Below, piece after piece: positions 1 to 6,063 of a stretch of 6,063 bases of DNA; position 1 is the first letter of the stretch; each line of letters opens with the position of its first letter. This DNA is from Candidatus Nomurabacteria bacterium. Its GTDB lineage: Bacteria; Patescibacteriota; Minisyncoccia; Phycocordibacterales; SBAW01. The stretch covers positions 1 through 6,063 of the forward strand of contig CALQZN010000033.1 in NCBI GenBank assembly GCA_943349675.1. Direction: 5' to 3'. A program made the translations under genes and the position numbers. The notes below the pieces were generated by a model. That model was not told where the DNA came from. It saw only the letters and a list, made by a program, of their open reading frames with translations, and ran no database searches.

Positions 1-905
1 ACAACAAGAGGTTGTTTTTCAAATAACCGCGCACCACCTATTGCGAACCCTTTAAGGGCCAGAACTTTGTCCAAAAGCCATGCAAGCGGCACCTTTACAC
101 CATCCGTCTCTGGCATCGCAAAAATAGGCAGCCCTGGGTACGCCGCTACAAGCTCCTCTGCCACCTCTCTGCTAATAATTGGGTTTTTAAAAAATGACCC
201 CGCCGTACCCTCCACCTCTAAATCAGGGAATTTGCCGTGGCGAATAGTCAGCACGGCTTCGCGAATAGCCTGCAAAGAAGGTTGTTTTTCATCTTTAAAG
301 CGCTCTGTTAGGTCTTTATACGACAACTCTGGTTTAGGTGTTTTTGTAAGCGTAAATGCCGCACGCAAAATAACATATGCGCCCGCATGTAAAGAAAAAA
401 AGCTTTCTCGGTAGCCAAATACGCACTGGGTATTGGTAAATCTTTTTATTTCTCCTGCTTTTGTGTCCCACACCTCGGCCCACGCGAGTGTTTGCGACAA
501 TGCTTGGCCGTATGCACCAATGTTGCCCGACACCGCCCCACCCACAGTCCCTGGAATGCCCGACAGATTCTCCATACCCCACAAACCTTCCTGTGCTGTG
601 CGCTCTACAAGTGCGTCCCAACCCTCCCCCGCGCCTGCCACTACAACCACACCACCTACACCTTGCTCTGCTTCTATTTCTATTCCCTTTATTTCTATTT
701 TTATAACCAAACCATCAAAACCAGCGTCGTCTATAAGCATATTCGACCCGCCACCAAGAATGAGTACTGGCAGTTGTTTTTCTTTTGCAAACACTAGACC
801 CTCATAAACCTCTTTCTCGTCTTGCGCAAGCACAAGATAACGCGCCGGCCCACCTATCCCAAAAGTGGTATGCGGCGCAAGCGGTACGTTTTCTTCAATA
901 CTCAT
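1..905 (-). CDS. murB: UDP-N-acetylenolpyruvoylglucosamine reductase (MurB), C-terminus cut by window edge
   Basis: Cytoplasmic flavoenzyme that reduces UDP-GlcNAc-enolpyruvate to UDP-MurNAc with NADPH, the second committed step of peptidoglycan precursor synthesis. My translation from the ATG at 905-903 gives 301 codons before the left edge. The FAD-binding half shows GGGSNML (residues 51-57) and the glycine-rich run GIPGTVGGAVSGNIGAYG (116-133). The substrate domain shows FGYRESFF, whose Y165-R166 match the Tyr-Arg pair of Escherichia coli MurB, and AGSFFKNP with S237 as the expected catalytic acid. The YRES and SFFKNP layout is that of type I MurB. About 40-45 residues are missing at the C-terminus, including the segment that should carry the catalytic Glu. 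Start choice: the homology begins at once (PLAPHTTFGIGG), and GAGAGG sits 12 bases upstream. The gene lies 42 bases past the terminator of the preceding gene. A short low-complexity run (IKIEIKGIEIE, residues 68-78) is the only oddity. Confidence 0.95.
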   Translation of the reverse strand, partial: MSIEENVPLAPHTTFGIGGPARYLVLAQDEKEVYEGLVFAKEKQLPVLILGGGSNMLIDDAGFDGLVIKIEIKGIEIEAEQGVGGVVVVAGAGEGWDALVERTAQEGLWGMENLSGIPGTVGGAVSGNIGAYGQALSQTLAWAEVWDTKAGEIKRFTNTQCVFGYRESFFSLHAGAYVILRAAFTLTKTPKPELSYKDLTERFKDEKQPSLQAIREAVLTIRHGKFPDLEVEGTAGSFFKNPIISREVAEELVAAYPGLPIFAMPETDGVKVPLAWLLDKVLALKGFAIGGARLFEKQPLV

Positions 906-947
906 GAGTCTACTGTACCTCTCAAACAAAGCATACGCGAGCCCCTC

Positions 948-985
948 AAAACAAAAAACTAACGCAGCTAGGCTGCGTTAGTTTT
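948..985 (-). terminator. Rho-independent terminator after the wall-binding protein gene
   Basis: A perfect 14-bp stem pairs 955-968 with 972-985 around a 3-base loop (969-971). Read on the minus strand it is followed by a run of T broken by one G (TTTTTTGTTTT), the classic intrinsic terminator form. It lies 46 bases past the TAA at 1032-1034 and just ahead of murB. On the plus strand the stem is followed only by TTTTG, so it would work poorly in that direction, and no plus-strand gene needs it. Confidence 0.88.
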
Positions 986-1031
986 GTCCCACACCGAATA
1001 TAAGCTAGGAGGTTTGGAAACCAGGCCTTAT
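986..1031. other. Short spacer with no recognised element
   Basis: Forty-six bases between the stop of the wall-binding protein gene and the terminator stem. It holds only a weak 5-bp inverted repeat (GGTTT/AAACC at about 1011-1022) and no ORF or promoter that I can support. Confidence 0.5.
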
Positions 1032-2582
1032 TTAGTTGACGCTCACTGTAACCCGCTCGGTATCTATTGACGACCCATCTTTCGCACTAGAAGAGCATCG
1101 TAGAGTATACGTAGCTGTTGATGGTGGTAGATATGTAAGCTGACCGCTCGCACTTGTGAAGCCAGGAGTTACATTAAGAGCCACGTTGTTTGAGGTAATA
1201 CCTTCAATACTGCACCCACCACCATACTGCGATACATCATTTTGAGTAAGGTTAGAACTCCACGCAAAAGTTACTGCCTCTCCCGCCCGTACCGACAATG
1301 ATGATGCGGTGAAGGAGTCGATTCGTACATCTCTAGTCTGCATGTTTGTTTTAACCACAAGTGTACCTGTCGTAAGCACAACATTACTGAAAGCGTCTGT
1401 AACCTGAAGTGCGTAGGTACCTGTCGGCAAAGATTCACCAAGTGTAGCCGACCAACGACCGTTTACCACCCGCGCTGAACTATCAGAGTAACCTTTTACC
1501 CCAATATCAACGCGTTCAACATTTGATGCGCTCCCCGTAACTGTCACCCGCGTATAATCTTTCTCTGTATGCACAATGAGTGAGTTTTGGTCGAGAGTAG
1601 CGGTTTTATTATTACTTATTGTAATCGTACGGGTGGTGACTGGCATTGATGAGACACCGTAGTAGTCGTACACCAAAACTTTGTAGGTACCCGCGGCAAG
1701 GTTAAATGAATGAGCCCATTTATTGTTGTGGACCTCGGCGCCACTTGACCCAACAACCGGGCCACTCTCTCCTTTACCTTTAAACGCGTGCAAGTCGAGT
1801 GATCCATCATACGAAGACGGCACCACACTAACCCACGCCCAGTTATACCGTTGGTCACCAGTATGCGTACCTCCAAAATTTACAGCACTACCCTTAAATG
1901 CAACATCAAATCTATTAGAACCAGCAATTGGCGTAACGACTGGAGCATCGACTGTTGCCGACGGTGTGTTTGCTGTTTGGCCAGTGACAGTAACCTGTAT
2001 CTGCGCCACAACACTCGCGGCCAACAGAAGTCCGGACTCTCCTCCAAAAGTGCCGACTTTAACCGTGTATGTACCTGGCCTTGTGAACGTGTGGCTTATC
2101 GAATCCTTGCGCGAATCTCCCTCTGAACGAACCGGGTCAGTGGCACCATTTTCATCTCCATAATCGATGGCGTATCTCGTAGCATTGTCAGGCAAGTTTC
2201 CAACAGTAAACATAACAGTGAGAGGCACAGCTCCTGACAGTGGATTTGCAGTAAGCGTTATGTTTTGTTGCGTACCACTACATCCCCTCGCCATCGCCGC
2301 ACGCGTCTTTGTACCCACATACCCGTAGCCAGTACTGTCGGGTGAGCCGGAAGATACTACGCCGTTTTGTGCTTGCCAGCGTTGCACTGCAGCCTCAGTT
2401 GCAGGGCCAAAGTAGCCAGTCGTGTCTACACCAAGAAATCGTTGTAGTTTGGTGACTTGCCCGCCAGTAGTATTGTCTGTTGAGCCAGAGAAAAGGTTGT
2501 ACGAAAGTTCAATACACGACACACCGCTACCGCTGTTGCCTGGAGTACCGCCACCTAGCGATACAGAGACGTTGTTAATCAC
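1032..2582 (-). CDS. Peptidoglycan-binding / PKD / Ig-like surface protein, body of a gene interrupted by a nonsense codon
   Basis: Open frame of 516 codons from a GTG at 2582 to TAA at 1032-1034. It is almost certainly not a natural start: the frame continues upstream through one TAA (2604-2606) to an ATG at 2720 that begins a signal peptide. Domains in this ORF's own numbering: a PG_binding_1-like domain at about 23-101 (KLQRFLGVDTTGYFGPAT, then YVGTKTRAAMARGC); a PKD-like domain at about 108-199 (YAIDYGDEN and SHTFTRPGTYTVKV); an Ig-like domain at about 209-323; another at about 329-411 (GRWSATL, LPTGTYALQVTDA); and a C-terminal one at about 414-516. There are only four cysteines, C23/C101 flanking the wall-binding domain and C457/C496 in the last domain, so they look like two disulfides of an exported protein. 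The probable role is a wall-attached surface or adhesion protein; no enzymatic motif is visible. If translated from the GTG it would lack any export signal. Confidence 0.8.
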   Translation of the reverse strand: MINNVSVSLGGGTPGNSGSGVSCIELSYNLFSGSTDNTTGGQVTKLQRFLGVDTTGYFGPATEAAVQRWQAQNGVVSSGSPDSTGYGYVGTKTRAAMARGCSGTQQNITLTANPLSGAVPLTVMFTVGNLPDNATRYAIDYGDENGATDPVRSEGDSRKDSISHTFTRPGTYTVKVGTFGGESGLLLAASVVAQIQVTVTGQTANTPSATVDAPVVTPIAGSNRFDVAFKGSAVNFGGTHTGDQRYNWAWVSVVPSSYDGSLDLHAFKGKGESGPVVGSSGAEVHNNKWAHSFNLAAGTYKVLVYDYYGVSSMPVTTRTITISNNKTATLDQNSLIVHTEKDYTRVTVTGSASNVERVDIGVKGYSDSSARVVNGRWSATLGESLPTGTYALQVTDAFSNVVLTTGTLVVKTNMQTRDVRIDSFTASSLSVRAGEAVTFAWSSNLTQNDVSQYGGGCSIEGITSNNVALNVTPGFTSASGQLTYLPPSTATYTLRCSSSAKDGSSIDTERVTVSVN

Positions 2583-2603
2583 TGACTGCTCTGCACCAAA
2601 TGA

Positions 2604-2720
2604 TTACAGAAGTGAGAGGATGTCAGATATTTGGGTTTGTGTGAGACCTGCAGCAGAGGCAGGGAGTGCTACAGCAAACAGAGCTAGAGCAAGGGTTAAA
2701 CCAATGAGTTTTTTGGACAT
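2604..2720 (-). pseudogene. Detached N-terminus (signal peptide and first helix) of the peptidoglycan-binding protein
   Basis: A 38-codon frame from ATG (2720-2718) to TAA (2606-2604). The n-region is MSKK, the hydrophobic core is LIGLTLALALFAVALP, and ASA at residues 21-23 makes a good type I signal peptidase site with cleavage before A24. The mature start, AGLTQTQISDILSLL, is followed directly by the stop. Beyond it, still in frame, the next codons read SFGAEQSVINNVSVSLGG and run into the wall-binding protein without another stop. The pattern ISDILSLL-Q-SFGAEQSVINN is the usual N-terminal helix of this Parcubacteria-type family as I recall it, so the TAA probably replaced CAA (Gln39). Restored, the gene is 2720-1032, 562 residues. 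Could this short ORF be a real secreted peptide? Possible but less likely, given the uninterrupted continuation. Confidence 0.75.
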
Positions 2721-2753
2721 GTATATTAAAGTTACGTTAATGTGGCTCTACAA
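2721..2753 (-). promoter_or_regulatory. Candidate promoter directly upstream of the wall-binding protein ATG
   Basis: On the minus strand TTGTAG (2753-2748, 3/6 match to the -35 consensus) and TTTAAT (2730-2725, 5/6 match to the -10) are 17 bases apart. The -10 ends four bases before the ATG at 2720, and no Shine-Dalgarno-like sequence is present, so the transcript may be leaderless. The region is AT-rich, so chance matches are likely. A promoter is needed here because a strong hairpin precedes the gene. Confidence 0.35.
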
Positions 2754-2759
2754 ATTAAT

Positions 2760-2839
2760 AAAAACCTCTACCCTATAACACCTCACCCTCCCGCACAGGC
2801 GGAAGGGTGAGGTGTTGACAAGTTTGGAGAGAGGTTTTT
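2760..2839 (-). terminator. Nested-hairpin terminator after the Wzy/TPR gene
   Basis: The inner hairpin pairs 2777-2789 with 2804-2816 (13 bp), then, after one C/A mismatch, 2791-2794 with 2799-2802 around a 4-base loop. An outer 10-bp stem pairs 2760-2769 with 2830-2839 (AGAGGTTTTT on the minus strand for the downstream arm). The T-run belongs to this outer stem and is followed by ATTAATTT. The outer arm begins three bases past the TAG at 2843-2845. Since the T-run does not follow the inner stem directly, it departs from the textbook shape. Its position between two genes that do not overlap supports a terminator role. The symmetry would allow some activity on both strands. Confidence 0.72.
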
Positions 2840-2842
2840 GAA

Positions 2843-5104
2843 CTACTGCCCTGGCTGCAGGGTACCGTTTTGGATTTGCAGGATAAGTTGCGCAACTTGT
2901 GCAGCGATATTTGGGTCAAGCGCAGCAGCACGTTTTAGCTCTGCAATAGTGTTTGCTTTGTCGCCCGCAGCAAAGTACGCAGTTGCCAAGCCCACATGAG
3001 TTTTAGAATCCTCCGGATTAGCTGCCACGCGAGTTTTCCATACACCCACAACGCGATCGTATTGTTTTAAGTTTGTATATATTTGGAGCAAACGAGTGTC
3101 GTCTACAAACACCGTACCAAACCCTTCAGTCAACAGCGCATCTCCTCCCGCTTTGTCTCCTGCATAAAACATGCCTATGGCGTACAGTATTCGTGCATCG
3201 TTGTAACTTGGAGCCTCTTCAAACGCTTGTTTAAGTATCGGCAACGCAGCCGCTGTGTCTTTAAGATTTAGGTGCGCAACCGCAGTCTCAAACATAATCT
3301 GCTGCTTCTGTGGCGAATGCGCCATTGCCGCCTGTAGGTACTTAAGACCATTCTCATAGTCGCCGTACGCGTTGTACAAAGAACCCATAAACAACTCCAA
3401 GCGGGCATCGTCTTTTCGCTCTGCAAGCACAGCTTCCCCTGTTTGGACCGCGAATTCAAGAGTTTCTTTACGGAGGGTTGGGTCAGTACTGCTGCGGCCT
3501 ACATTTGAGGCAAACTGGAGCAGTTGCTCCATTACCTCTTGCTTGCCAAGGCCTGTTCCTGGCCACACGCCCTCCCCCGCTGCAACTTTAAAATCTGCGA
3601 GGTTTATTTTTGGATCTTTAGGAGCAGCTGTTACACCACCCTTTCCATCTTGCACTGCAACTTGGGTAGTAACGCCGGCTAGTATATTTTTTGCTCGTGC
3701 AATACCTGGGCCGTTAATAGACCACGCCCCTACTATAAACACCACCGCAACAATTGGCGCCACTACTGCGATAGTTTTGTCACTCACTGGTTTAGAGAGG
3801 AACAACCACCCCGGGAGCGGTTGTTTTGAAATGCCGTGCACAAACGCAAGGATAAGGAAGAAGTACACCGAGCTGATTAAGTCACCGAACACCAGCAGGT
3901 TGTTAAAGGCGTATCCAGCCAAAAGGCCAAGCAACATCGCTTGTTCGGGCACAGACAAGGCGCTACTGCGTACGATAGCAAAAACGGCAAGGCAAAAGAG
4001 GCCAAGGTAAAGCAAGAAGGCAGGCAAACCGCCAGCTATAAGCCAGTCAAGAAACTGATTGTGTGCCCGGTCAAACCACTGCTCTTGGGAATACATTGCC
4101 GGCTGATAGTATTTGTTGAACACGTAGCTAAAGTTTTCTTGCCCCCATCCAACTACGGGCCGCTCCATAAAACCACTCTGTGCCATACTCCAAATCTGGA
4201 AGCGCGATTGGGTTGTCTTATCTTCGAGCGAAATAGAAGCGAGGCGACGTAGCGTATCGGAACTTTGTACCACCGGCGTATTGCGCAAGGCAAAAAAGGC
4301 AACAACAACTATCGCAATGACGCCCAGCCCCCACAGCGAAATTTTGCGCAATGTGCGCCATTTTGCATCAGTAGCCCGGAGCGCAATGTATATACCGGCC
4401 ACAATAAGCCCACCCAAGAGCCCGAGTACCGCACCACGAGTTTGCGTTTGGTAGAGAGTTATCACCTGTAGCACAAGGGCTATACCATAGAGCACCTGCA
4501 CCCACGTGGCGTTTCGCTGACGCACCAACATAAAGAGCGTCAAAAACACGGCAAACAACATGTACACTGCCAAGTACGCAGCGTTACCAAACGTTGCGTC
4601 AACACGGCTGCCACTTTGGGTACTAATTGCAAACACATTCAGTAGCTGCAGTACACCATAGAGGCCCATAATTGCGGAGGCACCAATAGACACTTGGAAC
4701 AAACGATTCCACCATCCTTCTGCAGTTGCAACCGCACCCACAATTACAAAGTACGCAAAGAGATGCAGTACCGTAACGTACCCTTCCATGCGCTCAAAGT
4801 TGCTCCAAAAGCTTTTTGCAACATCGGCACTAAGCACCGTAGCAACCGCCATCCATCCAACGAAAGCCAGTGCAGTCCACAGCAACAGCGACGCGCGCGG
4901 CCGATACTTGGGCTCGCGCAAAGCCAGCAGCACGTACGCCGCCAAAAGTACTTCTACTACAATACGAAAGGCGAAGTTTTTACCCGTAATAAACGGGAAG
5001 AACATGTTGGGCAATAAACTACCGTCTGCGATAATAAAAGGGATAAAAAAAACTAAAGATAAACCGCCAAGCAGCACCCAGCGCAGATATTTGGTGTATT
5101 GCAT
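2843..5104 (-). CDS. O-antigen ligase/polymerase family (Wzy_C) membrane protein with C-terminal TPR domain
   Basis: From ATG at 5104 the protein has 753 residues. About the first 460 form roughly 12-13 hydrophobic segments. A large loop at about 274-353 lies between them and carries the family marks: QSRFQIWSMAQSGFMERPVVGWG and DRAHNQFLDWLIAGGLP, whose Arg and His (about R346 and H348) fit the conserved residues in the extracytoplasmic loop of WaaL/Wzy enzymes. TRG (about 222-224) precedes it. Such proteins join or polymerise undecaprenyl-linked glycans, or transfer them to protein; which of these cannot be told. Residues about 567-740 form some four to five TPR-like helix pairs (for example LFMGSLYNAYGDYENGLKYL and VGLATAYFAAGDKANTIAEL). 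With the catalytic loop outside and four membrane segments after it, the TPR part should also lie outside. A TTG six bases upstream could also start the frame; the ATG is preferred. No clear Shine-Dalgarno is seen. It follows the glycosyltransferase gene by nine bases. Confidence 0.85.
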   Translation of the reverse strand: MQYTKYLRWVLLGGLSLVFFIPFIIADGSLLPNMFFPFITGKNFAFRIVVEVLLAAYVLLALREPKYRPRASLLLWTALAFVGWMAVATVLSADVAKSFWSNFERMEGYVTVLHLFAYFVIVGAVATAEGWWNRLFQVSIGASAIMGLYGVLQLLNVFAISTQSGSRVDATFGNAAYLAVYMLFAVFLTLFMLVRQRNATWVQVLYGIALVLQVITLYQTQTRGAVLGLLGGLIVAGIYIALRATDAKWRTLRKISLWGLGVIAIVVVAFFALRNTPVVQSSDTLRRLASISLEDKTTQSRFQIWSMAQSGFMERPVVGWGQENFSYVFNKYYQPAMYSQEQWFDRAHNQFLDWLIAGGLPAFLLYLGLFCLAVFAIVRSSALSVPEQAMLLGLLAGYAFNNLLVFGDLISSVYFFLILAFVHGISKQPLPGWLFLSKPVSDKTIAVVAPIVAVVFIVGAWSINGPGIARAKNILAGVTTQVAVQDGKGGVTAAPKDPKINLADFKVAAGEGVWPGTGLGKQEVMEQLLQFASNVGRSSTDPTLRKETLEFAVQTGEAVLAERKDDARLELFMGSLYNAYGDYENGLKYLQAAMAHSPQKQQIMFETAVAHLNLKDTAAALPILKQAFEEAPSYNDARILYAIGMFYAGDKAGGDALLTEGFGTVFVDDTRLLQIYTNLKQYDRVVGVWKTRVAANPEDSKTHVGLATAYFAAGDKANTIAELKRAAALDPNIAAQVAQLILQIQNGTLQPGQ

Positions 5105-5142
5105 ATGCAAAAACTATACCCCAGAGCGGCGAAGTAAGTAAA
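5105..5142 (-). promoter_or_regulatory. Candidate internal promoter before the Wzy/TPR gene
   Basis: TTTACT (5142-5137, 4/6 to the -35 consensus) and TATAGT (5118-5113, 5/6 to the -10) are 18 bases apart, and the -10 lies eight bases before the ATG at 5104. The TAG stop of the upstream gene sits inside the -10 box. If used, transcription would begin within about three bases of the ATG. The gene may equally be read from the upstream operon promoter outside the window. Confidence 0.33.
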
Positions 5143-6063
5143 GGCGAAAACGCTCACGCACATATTGCACTACAAGCACCAGACCAGCGCAACCTAGGAT
5201 AAAGATAAAAGGCTCGGCTGGCAGCCGATAGCGTGAGTATGCTACCGGCCCAGTGAGCACACCAAAGGCTAGTATAAGAAAGAAAAACAACACTGCCACA
5301 GATGCTCCGGGCAGTCGTCGCCATACAATAACAACTGTAGCCAAAAATGATGCAAAACACAGCAATAACCATGCTAGCCGCTCCACAAAGATCGGCAGGT
5401 CTGCCACGAGCACAGATAAAGCAGTACGGAGGTCACCTTGTGCAACAAGAGCCGAGACATTGACGTCTTGGGCCAAGGTACCTTGCACTACCCCACGCAG
5501 ATACACCGCACGCTGCAGTGTATCGATACTACTCCCCAAGTAAAAAGGAATAGTTGAGTACAAGTGAAAAGTCGCGTATTGCACAGGATGTGCCCATAGA
5601 TATTCCAAAGCAACCTCTTTTTCTTTATCGCTAAATACCAAGGAGCTTATATTGTCCGCGTCTGTGGCTCCAATTTGCTGCAACATATCCGCACGGATGA
5701 CATCTTTTACCACACCCGTACGCCTATGTTCGAACTCGAGCATATTGTAAAAAAGAAAGTTATAGACTCCGACCGACGAGACGGATGCCTTACCTGCGTA
5801 AACATAATTCCTTATCATCCAGGGCAGTACTACAAATCCCAAGCCAATTAAAAAAATACCCACCATTTGTGCGCCGCGGCGCCAGTTTTTTCGCTCTTCC
5901 CACAAAAGCCACAGCAGCAGAAGTGGGAATATATACAACCCAATCGGGCGCACCAGCGCAAGTACACCCACACACACCCCAGCCAACAGAATGTACCCGT
6001 AGGTTAGTTTTTCTGGCATAACCAAAACGTATATACCGAGGAGTAATATCAGGACAAACAACG
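5114..6063 (-). CDS. GT-C (family 39/ArnT-like) membrane glycosyltransferase, N-terminus cut by window edge
   Basis: C-terminal 315 or so residues of a multi-pass protein; the frame is open to the right edge, so the true start lies outside. Counting from the codon at 6061, hydrophobic segments lie at about 1-13, 21-34, 40-54, 66-81, 227-247, 253-272 and 283-299, with a hydrophilic stretch at about 82-225. Family-type motifs are ALVRPIGLYIFP (35-46), LPWMIRN (79-85) and SRYRLPAEPF near the end (276-285), as in polyprenyl-phosphate-sugar-dependent transferases of the family 39 group. Such enzymes move a sugar from a lipid carrier onto a protein, lipid or glycan outside the membrane. The expected acidic catalytic motif in the first external loop would be in the missing part, so activity cannot be judged. 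The short gap to the Wzy/TPR gene suggests one glycan-building unit. A hypothetical membrane protein of unrelated role is the alternative. Confidence 0.75.
   Translation of the reverse strand, partial: LFVLILLLGIYVLVMPEKLTYGYILLAGVCVGVLALVRPIGLYIFPLLLLWLLWEERKNWRRGAQMVGIFLIGLGFVVLPWMIRNYVYAGKASVSSVGVYNFLFYNMLEFEHRRTGVVKDVIRADMLQQIGATDADNISSLVFSDKEKEVALEYLWAHPVQYATFHLYSTIPFYLGSSIDTLQRAVYLRGVVQGTLAQDVNVSALVAQGDLRTALSVLVADLPIFVERLAWLLLCFASFLATVVIVWRRLPGASVAVLFFFLILAFGVLTGPVAYSRYRLPAEPFIFILGCAGLVLVVQYVRERFRLYLLRRSGV

Noticed and set aside
67..807. Overlapping plus-strand frames and a 95-residue minus-strand frame at 334-621
   Set aside because: They lie within murB in other frames. Their translations lack any family pattern, while the murB frame matches conserved motifs throughout.
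1032..2582. Taking the GTG at 2582 as the natural start
   Set aside because: It would remove the signal peptide of a protein whose domains and cysteines are typical of exported proteins, has no good ribosome binding site, and ignores the in-frame continuation upstream.
2604..2606. Genome-wide reassignment of TAA to glutamine
   Set aside because: The three other genes and the rest of this one contain no further in-frame TAA over roughly 1,900 codons, and the wall-protein gene itself ends in TAA. One isolated site does not support a changed code.
3372..4010. A 212-residue plus-strand frame antisense to the Wzy/TPR gene, and the smaller ones near it
   Set aside because: The composition is that of antisense shadow (Ser/Thr/Pro/Arg rich), there is no ribosome binding site, and the opposite strand has clear family motifs.
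5105..5110. TTG at 5110 as the start of the Wzy/TPR gene
   Set aside because: It adds only two residues ahead of an ATG, and TTG is the rarer start. The choice has no effect on function.
1..6063. CRISPR array, insertion sequence, tRNA or attachment site
   Set aside because: No regularly spaced direct repeats, transposase motifs, terminal inverted repeats or tRNA-like cloverleaf were seen by eye on either strand.

Overview
The window reads as a stretch of a Patescibacteria (CPR) chromosome, most likely Parcubacteria-like. The main pointer is a secreted wall-binding protein with the N-terminal pattern I recall from that group (a helix of the form ISDILSLL-x-SFGAEQSVINN, a peptidoglycan-binding domain ending in YVGTKTRAAMARGC, then PKD/Ig-like domains). 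The taxon is inferred from protein style, not from a marker gene. The standard code fits: about 1,900 sense codons read through without internal TGA, and the only anomaly is one TAA described below.

All genes lie on the minus strand, so transcription runs from the right edge to the left. From 6063 to 5114 is the C-terminal part of a multi-pass GT-C membrane protein resembling the family 39/ArnT glycosyltransferases. Nine bases later comes a 753-residue O-antigen ligase/polymerase-type (Wzy_C) membrane protein with a C-terminal TPR domain (5104-2843). These two look like one surface-glycan unit, closed by a strong nested hairpin at 2760-2839. Next is the secreted peptidoglycan-binding/PKD/Ig-like protein (2720-1032), closed by a clear Rho-independent terminator at 948-985. 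Last is murB (905 to beyond the left edge), the UDP-N-acetylenolpyruvoylglucosamine reductase of peptidoglycan synthesis.

The most notable observation is in the wall-binding protein. Its signal peptide and first helix (2720-2607) are separated from the remaining 523 codons by one in-frame TAA at 2604-2606, exactly where a Gln codon (CAA) would restore a continuous 562-residue secreted protein. The frame is kept on both sides. It is either a very young nonsense mutation or phase-variant state, a sequencing or assembly error, or a read-through site. Both the 753-residue protein and the wall-binding protein have -10-like boxes almost touching the ATG and no clear Shine-Dalgarno sequence, which hints at leaderless or near-leaderless mRNAs.

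Together the genes point to cell-envelope construction: glycan transfer and polymerisation or ligation, a wall-attached surface protein, and a peptidoglycan precursor enzyme. I found no mobile element, CRISPR array, tRNA or rRNA, and no intergenic stretch longer than about 130 bases.
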